This document shows positions 42,235-50,182 of a stretch of DNA of 64,000 bases, one piece after another. How positions within the stretch are numbered: the first letter of the stretch is position 1; the number at the start of each line of letters is the position of its first letter. The DNA lies in the NCBI RefSeq assembly GCF_012985205.1, contig NZ_JABEKS010000001.1, positions 2,108,001 to 2,172,000 on the forward strand, written 5' to 3'. A model generated the notes under the pieces. The model searched no databases. It was not told where the DNA came from and saw nothing but the letters and a program-made list of their open reading frames with translations. A program made the position numbers and the translations under genes. The stretch is from Planctomonas sp. JC2975 (GTDB lineage: Bacteria > Actinomycetota > Actinomycetes > Actinomycetales > Microbacteriaceae).

Positions 42235-42393
42235 ATGGTTTCTCTAGCGATAGTCCTCCTCGTGGTCGGGCTGATCCTGCTGTTCCTCGGCATCTTCGTC
42301 AATGCCGCGCAATGGCTTCTCTGGATCGGCATCATCATTCTGATCGTCGCCGTGGTACTCGGCTTGGTTCGATTGCTGCGAAGAAGTGTCTGA
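42235..42393 (+). CDS. Small two-helix membrane protein (52 aa)
   Basis: MVSLAIVLLVVGLILLFLG starts the first helix, a short polar turn (VNAAQW) follows, then a second Ile/Val-rich helix and a basic end RLLRRSV. The layout is like the proteins at 4642 and 45395. GGGGAGAG precedes the ATG. The family of small hydrophobic actinobacterial proteins has no assigned role. A long hairpin follows the stop. Confidence 0.65.
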   Translation: MVSLAIVLLVVGLILLFLGIFVNAAQWLLWIGIIILIVAVVLGLVRLLRRSV

Positions 42394-42398
42394 CCTGG

Positions 42399-42450
42399 GT
42401 GCGTACGCGGCGCATCGGCGAGAGCCGCTGATGCGCCGCGTACGCACGTT
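42399..42450 (+). terminator. Long hairpin after the 52-aa gene
   Basis: GTGCGTACGCGGCGCAT (42399-42415) and its exact complement (42431-42447) enclose 15 bases; GTTTG follows. The 17-bp perfect stem is unusually long for a terminator. Confidence 0.6.
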
Positions 42451-42658
42451 TGCCACGAACACACCTCCGCCCCCGGCCACTGGGGGTGTGTTGCCCGTGG
42501 TGTAGGTCGCACCGGCCTCGACAGAGGCCACGGCACCTGACGGATCGCAGTCCGCGCTCCCGACAGGTGCCTTTTTGCGGGTCGTAGAGGGTCTTACACA
42601 CGAAAGCGGACGGATGTCGCGCTCACGCTAGGGCAGGTCCACTCAGACCGGGCAACTC

Positions 42659-43033
42659 TCAGCCCATGTCGTCCAGGGCCTTCTGGATGTGCTTCTGCGC
42701 CTCGGCATCGCTGACGCCGTTGGCACTCACCTTCTCGGCATCTTCTTCGCTCAGCACGACAAGGCCCCTTGGGCCGTGCGAGGAACGCGAAAGAGCCTCC
42801 AGCCATCGCCGATTGAGCTGCGGCGGATTCTCCTCCGTGAACACGAACTGCAGCGCGATGGCCGGACTCACCCAGAGACTGACTCGACCACCGCCGTCTT
42901 CGGGAGCCACACGCCAGCTGACGAGGAACCCTTCCTTGAGTCGGAGCTTCGCGGCGATCGCCACCTTGAGGTGAGCGAGCGTCCGATCTTCGAATTGATA
43001 CTCAGTACCATCGTTGTAGAGCAGTGACCCCAT
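42659..43033 (-). CDS. DUF7882-type protein (often labelled ATP-dependent DNA ligase)
   Basis: The 124-residue product starts MGSLLYNDGTEYQFEDRTL, then AHLKVAIAAKLRLKEGFLVS, SLWVSPAIALQFVF and NRRWLEALSRSS, matching a small family I know from Microbacteriaceae (start MGxLxYG, D-R-x-L-x-H-L, S-x-W, then N-x-x-W-x-x-x-L). Despite a common database name it has no ligase motif. Function unknown. A paralogue lies 44 bases upstream in the same orientation. Confidence 0.7.
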   Translation of the reverse strand: MGSLLYNDGTEYQFEDRTLAHLKVAIAAKLRLKEGFLVSWRVAPEDGGGRVSLWVSPAIALQFVFTEENPPQLNRRWLEALSRSSHGPRGLVVLSEEDAEKVSANGVSDAEAQKHIQKALDDMG

Positions 43034-43077
43034 GCGTCGACGATCACACCCTTCCGACCTGCGCGTGGAGCGCCACG

Positions 43078-43443
43078 CTATGCCGCCCCGTGGATTCGCT
43101 TCACCGGGCGGTCCGTGCGCCGTTGGCCGTCACGGCCCGCGTGCGCCGGGCGTCCCTCCTCGTCGAGCACGACGAGCCCGCGAGAACTCTCGGCGCCGAG
43201 CTCGAGCGACCGCAGCCATTCCTTGTTGATGGAGGGAACCCGGGATCCCCAGTACTTGAAGTAGACCGGCACTTCGGACGCCATCCACATCGACGCGCGC
43301 CCACTGCCGACCGAGAGGTCGTCCAGCCACGACAGCAGGAACGACTCCTGGCGCCGGAACTTGTTGATGATCACGATCTCGAGGTGGGTCAACAGTCGGT
43401 CGTCGAACTCGACATCTTGCGGTCCGTAAATCAGTACACCCAT
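43078..43443 (-). CDS. DUF7882-type protein, paralogue
   Basis: 121 residues from the ATG at 43443: MGVLIYGPQDVEFDDRLLTH, FRRQESFLLSWLDDL, RASMWMASEVPVYFKYW and NKEWLRSLELGAESSRGL. It shares order and key residues with the product of 42659-43033 but only moderate identity, so the duplication is old. The open frame extends four codons further to 43455; the MG(V/S)L start is preferred because the paralogue begins the same way. Confidence 0.7.
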   Translation of the reverse strand: MGVLIYGPQDVEFDDRLLTHLEIVIINKFRRQESFLLSWLDDLSVGSGRASMWMASEVPVYFKYWGSRVPSINKEWLRSLELGAESSRGLVVLDEEGRPAHAGRDGQRRTDRPVKRIHGAA

Positions 43444-43637
43444 GGGAAAGATCACCTTCTCTTTCCTCCAGGCAAGCGCGGATCACGCCGAATAACAACC
43501 GCAAGGCCCCTATTCAGGGGCCCCCTTGACGTTTGCTCTCAGGTGTGCGTCATTGCGGGCGGGCGCCGCCGCAACGCTTGCGTCACCTCGAACGCCGGGT
43601 GCCGCGTCGTACGTCGCCGGCGCCGCACTACGCGTCC

Positions 43638-44474
43638 CTAGAGGACTGGGCGCCCTCCCGTGACGGCAACGCGAGCGCCGGAGACGTACGACGCCTCGTC
43701 GCTGGCGAGCAGCACGTACACGGGTGCGAGCTCCGCCGGCTGAGCTGCCCGGCGGAGAGGCGTGTTGCCACCGAAGGATTCGACGTGCTCCTCCGGCATC
43801 GTGGACGGGATCAGGGGTGTCCACACCGGTCCGGGAGCGACGCTGTTCGCTCGAATGCCGCGCTCGCCGAGGAGCTGCGCGAGCGACGCCGTCATGTTGG
43901 CGATCGCCGCCTTCGTCGCCGCATAGGGCATGAGCGACGGCGACGGCGCGTCGGAATTGATCGATGACGTTCCGATGATGGATGCTCCCGGCCGCATGTG
44001 CGGCAACGCCGCCTTCACGAGGTGGAAGTACGCGCTCAGATTGGTGGCGATGGTCTCATCCCACTCCTCGTCTGAGATGTCCTCCACCTTCGAGTGCGTG
44101 CGCTGCATCGCGGCATTGGATACCAGGATGTCGATGCGTCCGAACTTCTCGGCCGCCGTCTCGATCAGCCTCCTGCACTCGGCGGGATCGGAGAGGTCGC
44201 CCTTCTGGGCGACGCATTTGCGGCCCGATTCAGTGACCCACTGTTCGGTGTCCCTTGCGTCCTCCGTCTCGTCGAGGTAGCCGAACACGATGTCGGCGCC
44301 CTCCCGCGCAAACGCGATGGCGACGGCCTTGCCGATCCCGCTGTCGGCGCCGGTGATCACCGCCACCTTGCCCGAGAGCCGTGCACTGCCGAGATACGTC
44401 TCCTCCCCGTGATCTGCACGCGGGCGCAGGCGACCTTCCATACCTGGTGCGGTCTGCCGCTGTCTCGGCTGCAT
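43638..44474 (-). CDS. Short-chain dehydrogenase/reductase (YghA-like)
   Basis: 278 residues with an SDR core beginning near residue 33: VAVITGADSGIGKAVAIAFA (TGxxxGIG), SNAAMQ (NNAG equivalent), catalytic Ser in GTSSINSD, Tyr-x3-Lys in PYAATKAAIAN, and PGPVWTPLIPS. The 30-residue leader and the DSGIG spelling fit the YghA-type subgroup, which uses NADP(H). Substrate unknown. It stands alone. Confidence 0.85.
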   Translation of the reverse strand: MQPRQRQTAPGMEGRLRPRADHGEETYLGSARLSGKVAVITGADSGIGKAVAIAFAREGADIVFGYLDETEDARDTEQWVTESGRKCVAQKGDLSDPAECRRLIETAAEKFGRIDILVSNAAMQRTHSKVEDISDEEWDETIATNLSAYFHLVKAALPHMRPGASIIGTSSINSDAPSPSLMPYAATKAAIANMTASLAQLLGERGIRANSVAPGPVWTPLIPSTMPEEHVESFGGNTPLRRAAQPAELAPVYVLLASDEASYVSGARVAVTGGRPVL

Positions 44475-44627
44475 TGAATGCTCCCCCCATCGGATGCGAG
44501 CGTGCCCGACGGGCTCGCTGCGATCGGATCCATCAAGGCTGTTCGCGACGAGTCGCGCCGCCCAGGGGTTGACAGCCTCCGGGCGAGTGGACAGGACAGT
44601 CTGGGACCCGTCCGCCAGGCGCCCCGT

Positions 44628-45206
44628 TCATTCGTCTTCGTCGTGATCGGCGACGCCATCGCGAACACCGAGGGGCGGCACGCCAGGGGCAGCGGGCTTG
44701 TCGCGGTCGCTGAGGCGCTCCTCAACGCGATCCGGATCGTCGGCGTCGCCCTCGAGCCCATCGATGATGCCGTTCGTCTGGTCGAACGGATGCGCGACAT
44801 CCGCCGCGAGCACGCTGAGGTCGGCCTCGGATCCCGCGCCTCGAGCAAATCGCTCGTCGCCGCCGCGGCCCCCGGCGTCCGCGCTTTCAGCGGATGCGAC
44901 GGGCTGCGGTCCGTCCGGTGTGACGGGAGCACTCGGTGCCCCTGGCACCGGCGGCGTCTCGGGCGGCGTCGGTCCTGTGGGAATGGTCGGCTCGGCCGGA
45001 GTCGGGAACGTCGGCTCCTCGGGCGTCGGCACGGTCGGCTCGGCCGGCGACGGCGGATTCGGTTCCTGCGGATCCGGTGCCGGCACACCCGGCCCACCTG
45101 GTTGGAGCGGCTGATCGGGGCTGGGCACCTGCGGATCCGTCGGTCCGCCGACATGGCGTCCGCCTCCGCCGACCTGCGAACCCTGGAAATTCGTTTCATC
45201 AGACAT
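44628..45206 (-). CDS. Pro-rich low-complexity protein
   Basis: From the ATG at 45206 (192 residues) the product starts SDETNFQGSQVGGGGRHVG. Residues 35-105 are repeats of P-x-E/D-P-T-x-P-T-P such as PAEPTVPTPEEPTFPTPAEP. The C-terminal part is acidic, including HPFDQTNGIIDGLEGDADDP. There is no signal peptide or membrane helix, so it is probably a disordered cytosolic protein. The repeat reads through in one frame without breaks, which supports its being coding. Function unknown. Confidence 0.55.
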   Translation of the reverse strand: MSDETNFQGSQVGGGGRHVGGPTDPQVPSPDQPLQPGGPGVPAPDPQEPNPPSPAEPTVPTPEEPTFPTPAEPTIPTGPTPPETPPVPGAPSAPVTPDGPQPVASAESADAGGRGGDERFARGAGSEADLSVLAADVAHPFDQTNGIIDGLEGDADDPDRVEERLSDRDKPAAPGVPPLGVRDGVADHDEDE

Positions 45207-45394
45207 GCCATCACGGTCGCGCGCCCACTCGGACGCCGCCAGGGGTTGACGCAGCCACGACGAACGGCGACGCAGAACGATCACGACGGCATATCGAGGG
45301 CCGGGAACGAACTGCTCGGCCTCATCGATGGATCCCGACGATCCGCGTGACCGCACCCCAGCGATCCTGGGGTGCGACGACGTACGATACGGCC

Positions 45395-45577
45395 ATGCGC
45401 GCGTACTGGCGGCCCGTTCTGTGGGTTCTCGCTGCGCTCGGCGTGCTGCTCATCCTCGCCGTTCTGATCGCCAAGCTCATCGTGTTGCTGATTCCGATCG
45501 CTCTCATCGCGATCCTGCTGTTCGTAGTCGTCCCACTCGAGGTGCGCCGGCGTCGGGACGGTTCGAACCACACGTGA
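45395..45577 (+). CDS. Small membrane protein (60 aa)
   Basis: MRAYWRPVLWVLAALGVLLI starts the first helix; after a Lys (AKLIV) a second hydrophobic stretch follows, then a basic end EVRRRRDG. It resembles the small proteins at 4642 and 42235 in layout. It is divergent from the Pro-rich gene and converges on the SCO1664-type gene. Role unknown. Confidence 0.6.
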   Translation: MRAYWRPVLWVLAALGVLLILAVLIAKLIVLLIPIALIAILLFVVVPLEVRRRRDGSNHT

Positions 45578-45620
45578 CTCAGCCCTGATCCCTCGCCTGA
45601 GTCGGCCGTGCGCCATCGGT

Positions 45621-46388
45621 TCAGAACAACGGCCAAGGCGTAGCCGGCATCCAACCGCTCGGCGCGGGGAACCGCCGCTCGTCGAGCATTCTGTCGCACC
45701 GAGCGACGAGCGCATCCAGTTCGTCCTCGGCGAGAAGTCCGCGCAGACTCGCCCCCAGCTCCCGGTCCACGGATGCCCGCACCCGCCTTACCCCGTCGAT
45801 CTCGCGTTCGCTGAGCGGCTCTCCGACCCAACCCCAGAGCACGGTGCGCAGCTTGTGCTCGACGTGGAACGTGAGGCCGTGATCGACGCCGTACCGGTGT
45901 CCGTCCGGCATCGCGAGGACGTGTCCTCCCTTGCGATCGGCGTTGTTGACGATCATGTCGAACACCGCCATGGCGCGAAGCGAGTCCGAATCCTCGTGCA
46001 CGAGCGCGACCGGACGCTCATCCTCGTCTGCACCGCGGAGCACGAGACGCCAGCCTTCCACAGGCAGGTCGTCAGCGGCGACCACGTCAACGGCGTCCTG
46101 CTCCTCGTCCACGTGCTGCCAGAGCTGCACCATCCCGGGACCGTAGGGACCGTCGCGCAACCAGGTGCAGGGGACCACGTTCCACTCGAGGCACTCCGAG
46201 ACGAGGTAGGCGGCGACTTCGCGCTGCGCCAGGTCGCCGTCCGGGAAATCCCAGAGCTCCTTCTCACCTGACGACGGCTTGTAGATGACCGGCACGTCGC
46301 CGATGGCGGCGAGGAACGTCTCGTTCGACGCCACAGGGATGCGCGCCACCACCTGCAGCTCGCCGTCGAGCGGGCCAGACGCCGTCAT
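45621..46388 (-). CDS. SCO1664-family protein
   Basis: From the ATG at 46388 (255 residues): VIYKPSSGEKELWDFPDGDL (nucleotide-binding-like Lys), QREVAAYLVSECL, GPYGPGMVQLW, MAVFDMIVNNADRKGGHVL and YGVDHGLTFHVEHKLRT. The D-x-x-x-N-N-x-D-R-K/G-G and (V/I)DHG motifs are those of PI3/4-kinase-like folds. It is the third gene of the conserved actinobacterial trio with a MSMEG_4193-type phosphatase and DUF3090; the joint role is not known to me. Confidence 0.8.
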   Translation of the reverse strand: MTASGPLDGELQVVARIPVASNETFLAAIGDVPVIYKPSSGEKELWDFPDGDLAQREVAAYLVSECLEWNVVPCTWLRDGPYGPGMVQLWQHVDEEQDAVDVVAADDLPVEGWRLVLRGADEDERPVALVHEDSDSLRAMAVFDMIVNNADRKGGHVLAMPDGHRYGVDHGLTFHVEHKLRTVLWGWVGEPLSEREIDGVRRVRASVDRELGASLRGLLAEDELDALVARCDRMLDERRFPAPSGWMPATPWPLF

Positions 46389-46455
46389 CCGCGTCGCCCG
46401 GCCATTCCACGGTCTCTGCCCGCGCAGCCGGGACCGCCCGGTGCAGCGTCGCCGG

Positions 46456-47007
46456 TCACGGGGTGTCGCCGAACACGGTCGAATCGGGACACGTGTGCCC
46501 GTGCGGATCCACCGGCAGCCCGCAACGCGGACAGGACGGGCGGCCTGCCGCAACGACTGCCCTGGTGCCGCGGGCGAAGGCGCGGGCGGCACCGACGGGC
46601 ATCCGGATGACGACGGCCTCCTCCGGCACCTCCTCGTCGGAATCCGTCGGCTCGTCGAGCTCCGCTTCCGAGAGCAGTTGCAGCACGACCTGGGCTGTGG
46701 TCGGATCCCAGCCGAGGCCGATGGTTCCTGTGCGGAACTGCTCGTCGACCGGATCGAGCGGAGCGCGGTCGATCAGCTCGGCAGACGGATCCGCCGGGAT
46801 TCCGAACGGGTTCCCGGCGCCCATCAGCTCGTCGAGGATCTGCTCGACATGCATGGCCAGCAGCGCCGACTGCTCCTTCTCGAGCAGCACGCTCACGACC
46901 CGGCGACCGTCCTTCACCTGCAGATAGAAGGAGCGGGAGCCCGGCTCGCCGATCGTTCCGATGAGAACACGGTCGGGCCAATCGAAGTCGTGGACGACGG
47001 TGGGCAT
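46456..47007 (-). CDS. DUF3090 family protein
   Basis: The ATG at 47007 gives 183 residues starting PTVVHDFDWPDRVLIGTIGE, then SFYLQVKDGRRVVSVLLEKE. The tail is a C-terminal zinc-ribbon-like CPRCGLPVDPHGHTC. These features are those of DUF3090. It stands between the phosphatase and the SCO1664-type gene in the usual order. No catalytic residues are obvious; the Cys pairs suggest a zinc site. Confidence 0.8.
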   Translation of the reverse strand: MPTVVHDFDWPDRVLIGTIGEPGSRSFYLQVKDGRRVVSVLLEKEQSALLAMHVEQILDELMGAGNPFGIPADPSAELIDRAPLDPVDEQFRTGTIGLGWDPTTAQVVLQLLSEAELDEPTDSDEEVPEEAVVIRMPVGAARAFARGTRAVVAAGRPSCPRCGLPVDPHGHTCPDSTVFGDTP

Positions 47008-47051
47008 GCGCACCAGCTTATGAGCGCTGCCCCGCCACCGGCAGGCCCCTC

Positions 47052-47735
47052 TCAGGGCGTGGAGCCACCGCCGACGGGTGCGTCAGCATCCGCGATGCCA
47101 TCGTGCAGCCATGACAGGTCGCCGGCATCCGTGTTGGTGGCGATCACGCGGGAGCCGTCAGACCCGTAGTGCACGATCGAGACGGATGCCGGCCCGACGC
47201 TGATCCGCTGGATGAGGTCGAGGTGCATGCCGAAGGCATCCGCCAGAATCGCCTTGATGACGTCGCCGTGACTCACGGCGGCCCAGACCGCCTTCGCACC
47301 ATACGTACCCGTCATCTCGGCATCGTGTGCGCGGACGGCCGCAACCGCGCGTGCCTGCATCCCGGCCATCGACTCCCCTTCGGGGAACACGACGGATGCC
47401 GGACTCGCCTGCACGCGCCGCCACAGTTCCTCGCGCGCGAGCTCGGCCAATGGCCTGCCTTGCCAGAGCCCGTAGTCGCATTCGATGAGCGCAGGATCCA
47501 CGCAAACCGGGCGCGCGCCCTCCCGCCGCGAGACGATGGCAGCCGCCGTCTCGAGGCACCGGTCGAGCGGACTCGACACCACCTCGACCAGAGGGACGAC
47601 CTCGAGACGCTCGGCCGTCCGAGACGCCTGAGCCCGCCCGACCTCGTCGAGTGCGATGCCGGGGGTGCGCCCGACGAGGACACCCTGCGCGTTCGCCGCG
47701 GTGCGTCCGTGTCGCACGAGGATCACCGTGGCCAT
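47052..47735 (-). CDS. MSMEG_4193-type histidine phosphatase
   Basis: 227 residues starting ATVILVRHGRTAANAQGVLV, with the RHG phosphohistidine motif at 8-10. SPLDRCLETAA provides the phosphate-binding Arg, ECDYGLWQGRPLAEL the Glu, and AAVSHGDVIKAILAD the second His. It is a two-His branch phosphatase of the phosphoglycerate-mutase-like type; its substrate is unknown. It heads the three-gene set with DUF3090 and the SCO1664-type protein. Confidence 0.85.
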   Translation of the reverse strand: MATVILVRHGRTAANAQGVLVGRTPGIALDEVGRAQASRTAERLEVVPLVEVVSSPLDRCLETAAAIVSRREGARPVCVDPALIECDYGLWQGRPLAELAREELWRRVQASPASVVFPEGESMAGMQARAVAAVRAHDAEMTGTYGAKAVWAAVSHGDVIKAILADAFGMHLDLIQRISVGPASVSIVHYGSDGSRVIATNTDAGDLSWLHDGIADADAPVGGGSTP

Positions 47736-47828
47736 GGGGTCGAGCCTAGGGTGCTGTGCACATCCGGACCACGCTTTCCGCCCACGCCACCGCGACCGAC
47801 TCGCCGCGGTAGCGCTGCGGACCCGACG

Positions 47829-48281
47829 TCATCGAACGATGAGCACAGGGCAGTTGGCGTGCGCCGCGCACTCCGAGCTCACGGATCCCAGCAGCAGGCC
47901 GGCGAAACCGCCGCGTCCGCGGGATCCGAGCACGAGCATCTCGGCTCCTGTGCTGCGCTCGATGAGCACCTGCGCCGGGTGCCCGTACTGCACAACGGTC
48001 GACAGGAGTGCCGGACGATCGGATCCGTAGGCCTCCGTCAGCGCCTCGTCCAGCGCCTGCACGGCGATCTCCTCGAACGACGGCTCCATGGAAAGCGCGT
48101 ACGGCGACATCGCGACCGGATAGGTCCAGGTGGACACCGCCTCGATCCGGGTTCCGAGAAGACGCGAAAGGCGGTCGGCCTGGCGCAGCGCGGCGATGGA
48201 TTGTTCGGATCCGTCGACGCCCACGACGATCCGGGGCGTGTCGTCGGCGGTGGCGGCCGTGGTCTCGGTTGTCTCGCTCAT
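47829..48281 (-). CDS. Universal stress protein (UspA family)
   Basis: From the ATG at 48281 (150 residues): RIVVGVDGSEQSIAALRQAD, then VQYGHPAQVLIERSTGAEML and VLGSRGRGGFAGLLLGSVS, which contains the ATP-binding G-2x-G-9x-(S/T) motif. A short Thr/Ala-rich leader precedes the domain. One Usp domain only. It probably binds ATP and helps stress survival. Lone gene. Confidence 0.9.
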   Translation of the reverse strand: MSETTETTAATADDTPRIVVGVDGSEQSIAALRQADRLSRLLGTRIEAVSTWTYPVAMSPYALSMEPSFEEIAVQALDEALTEAYGSDRPALLSTVVQYGHPAQVLIERSTGAEMLVLGSRGRGGFAGLLLGSVSSECAAHANCPVLIVR

Positions 48282-48353
48282 CTCTCCAGCATGCGCCGAG
48301 CATCTGCGCCGCGCCACCACCGAGATGGGTGAGGCCGGGCACCGATCTCGCGC

Positions 48354-49025
48354 CTACTCCTCCTCGTCGTCCCAGTCCGTGTCGTCGACCCAGGGCGCGA
48401 TGTCGATCTCGTTGCCCTCTGGGTCGGCGAGCGTCCACCAGTGCGGCGCGAAGGCGTCGGTCGCTATGCGTCCTCCCGCTGCGACGGCCGCGTCGATCCG
48501 CTGCTGGGCCAACGCACGCGGCAGCGCGAGATCCAGGTGGATGCGATTGCGTTGCGGTCGCGGCGCATCCATCTGCTGGAACCACACCGACGGTCCGATG
48601 CCGCGCGGATCGCGCAGCGAACCCTCTCCGCGGCGCTGGTAGCCGAGCGCCGCCTCCCAGAACGGCAACACGAGCGGGATGTCCACGGCATCGATCGCGA
48701 GCTGCACCGTGCCGATCAGTGTGGGGTCCGCCTCGATGCCGAGGCGGCTCGCCGCGTGTGAGATCTGCGCCGCAAGAGCCGCGTCGCGTTCGCTCAGGTC
48801 GGAGATCTCGTGGGTCATCAGGCGAACTGTGACACCCGGATATCGCAGGTCGACGTCGGGATGATGGTTCGCGGCATCCGCCAGCTCGGCGATCGCGCGC
48901 ACGAACTCGACGCCCTTGTCGAAGGATCCGGTGGCGAAGTAGGCGGTCGCTCCGCCGTAGACGCGATGCCACGTGTCTCCCGGCACGAGCTCGTGGAATC
49001 GCTTGGTGGTGATGGCCTCGACCAT
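48354..49025 (-). CDS. Pterin-4a-carbinolamine dehydratase fused to a VOC domain
   Basis: Residues 1-95 are the dehydratase: LVPGDTWHRVYGGATAYFAT, HHP at 54-56 (NHHPDVDLRYPGVTVRL) and MTHEISDLSERDA. Residues 110-223 are a glyoxalase/VOC-like half, with WEAALGYQRRG, HLDLALPRALAQQRIDAA and WTLADPEGNEIDIAPW. The dehydratase dehydrates 4a-hydroxytetrahydropterin; the VOC half has His/Glu ligands that could bind a metal. Similar fusions occur in actinobacteria. No hydroxylase gene is near. Confidence 0.8.
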   Translation of the reverse strand: MVEAITTKRFHELVPGDTWHRVYGGATAYFATGSFDKGVEFVRAIAELADAANHHPDVDLRYPGVTVRLMTHEISDLSERDAALAAQISHAASRLGIEADPTLIGTVQLAIDAVDIPLVLPFWEAALGYQRRGEGSLRDPRGIGPSVWFQQMDAPRPQRNRIHLDLALPRALAQQRIDAAVAAGGRIATDAFAPHWWTLADPEGNEIDIAPWVDDTDWDDEEE

Positions 49026-49197
49026 GACGCCCTCCCTGACGACCGGATGCTAACGCCCCATGCAAACACCGGCCACCGACACCGTCAACGGTGCGGCAGT
49101 CTCGAGTGTCTCCGCTGCCGCCACACCGTGGCCCGTCCAACGAGGCGCCGGCCCACGAGGTGTCCTCGTACGACGTGCCGGTGGCAGGATGACACCC

Positions 49198-49821
49198 ATG
49201 ACCGGCACTCTGCACATCACCGGCGATGCCGCGGCCGACGAACTGCTGTCGACCGATCCGCTCGCCCTGCTCCTCGGCATGCTCCTCGACCAGCAGGTGG
49301 CCATGGAGATCGCGTTCAGCGGTCCGGCCAAGATCCGCGACCGCATGGGCGGCGAGAAGAGCCTGAGCGCTCAGTCGATCGCCGAAGCGGATCCGGACGC
49401 CTTCGCCACCCTCTGCGCGACGCCTCCCGCCGTGCACCGCTTCCCCGGCTCCATGGCCGCGCGCATCCAGACGGTCTGCCGCACCATCGTGGCCGACTGG
49501 GACGGGGACGCAGCCGCAATCTGGACTCGGCCGGCACCGTCGACGGCCTCCGCTCCTGACGGCAAGGAGGTGTTCGGCAGGCTGAAGGCGCTGCCCGGAT
49601 TCGGCGACCAGAAGGCGCGCATCTTCGTCGCGCTCCTCGGCAAGCAGTACGGCTACGACGGCGCCGGATGGCGCGAAGCCGCCGGCGACTACGGCGAGGA
49701 AGGCTCGCATCGGTCGGTGGCCGACATCGTGGACGAGGCGTCGCTGGCTCAGGTGCGCGAGACCAAGAAGGCCGTGAAGGCAGCCGCGAAGACGGCCCGG
49801 CCGGCTGGAGGATCCCGATGA
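49198..49821 (+). CDS. HhH-GPD-type base excision repair protein
   Basis: 207 residues from the ATG at 49198 (an ATG at 49189 is also possible). DPLALLLGMLLDQQVAMEIA resembles the start of the HhH-GPD fold, and LKALPGFGDQKARIFVALLG is the helix-hairpin-helix. The Asp of the GPD motif is probably in VADIVDEASL. The family includes glycosylases for 3-methyladenine or oxidised bases; the substrate is unknown. Its stop overlaps the ATG of the next gene. Confidence 0.75.
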   Translation: MTGTLHITGDAAADELLSTDPLALLLGMLLDQQVAMEIAFSGPAKIRDRMGGEKSLSAQSIAEADPDAFATLCATPPAVHRFPGSMAARIQTVCRTIVADWDGDAAAIWTRPAPSTASAPDGKEVFGRLKALPGFGDQKARIFVALLGKQYGYDGAGWREAAGDYGEEGSHRSVADIVDEASLAQVRETKKAVKAAAKTARPAGGSR

Positions 49822-50090
49822 GCGAGCGATCGTACGACGGCGCGGGACGGAAGGACAACGCTCTCGTCGGGTTCATGAAGCGCCGATGGCTGGCGATCGT
49901 GCTCGTGGTGCTGCTGGCCATCGTCGCCATCCAGAACGGAGTCGCCGACGAGAAGTCGACCATCTTCCTGCTGTTCTGGCAGGTGGAGTGGCCAACCTGG
50001 GTGCTCGTGCTGGTCATCTTCCTCATCGGCGGCATCGCCGGCTGGGCGTTCGCGCGCAACCGCGCAGCGCGCAGGGCGCGGCGACGCTGA
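49818..50090 (+). CDS. LapA-like (DUF1049) small membrane protein
   Basis: The ATG at 49818 overlaps the repair-gene stop (ATGA). The 90-residue product has helices AIVLVVLLAIVAIQNGV and WVLVLVIFLIGGIAGWAFA, with a F-x-x-W-x-x-x-x-P region between them and a basic tail, as in LapA/DUF1049 proteins. In E. coli the related LapA takes part in lipopolysaccharide control; in a monoderm the role is unknown. Confidence 0.7.
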   Translation: MSERSYDGAGRKDNALVGFMKRRWLAIVLVVLLAIVAIQNGVADEKSTIFLLFWQVEWPTWVLVLVIFLIGGIAGWAFARNRAARRARRR

Positions 50091-50182
50091 AGCCCCTCGC
50101 TCGCGGAGCCGGCTGTGCGCTGCGCTCGTCGGCGCGACGGGCGAGGCATCCGCTCGGCCGCCCTTGGTGACAGGCTGGTCGC

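Noticed and set aside
42244-42531. 95-codon minus-strand frame (starts MASVEAGATYTTGNTPPVAG)
   Set aside because: It runs through the long hairpin and antisense to the 52-residue membrane protein; no ribosome site.
44478-45350. 290-codon plus-strand frame opposite the Pro-rich gene
   Set aside because: The repeats give open frames on both strands; the minus-strand reading has a natural start and an even P-x-P repeat, the plus one is Arg-rich.
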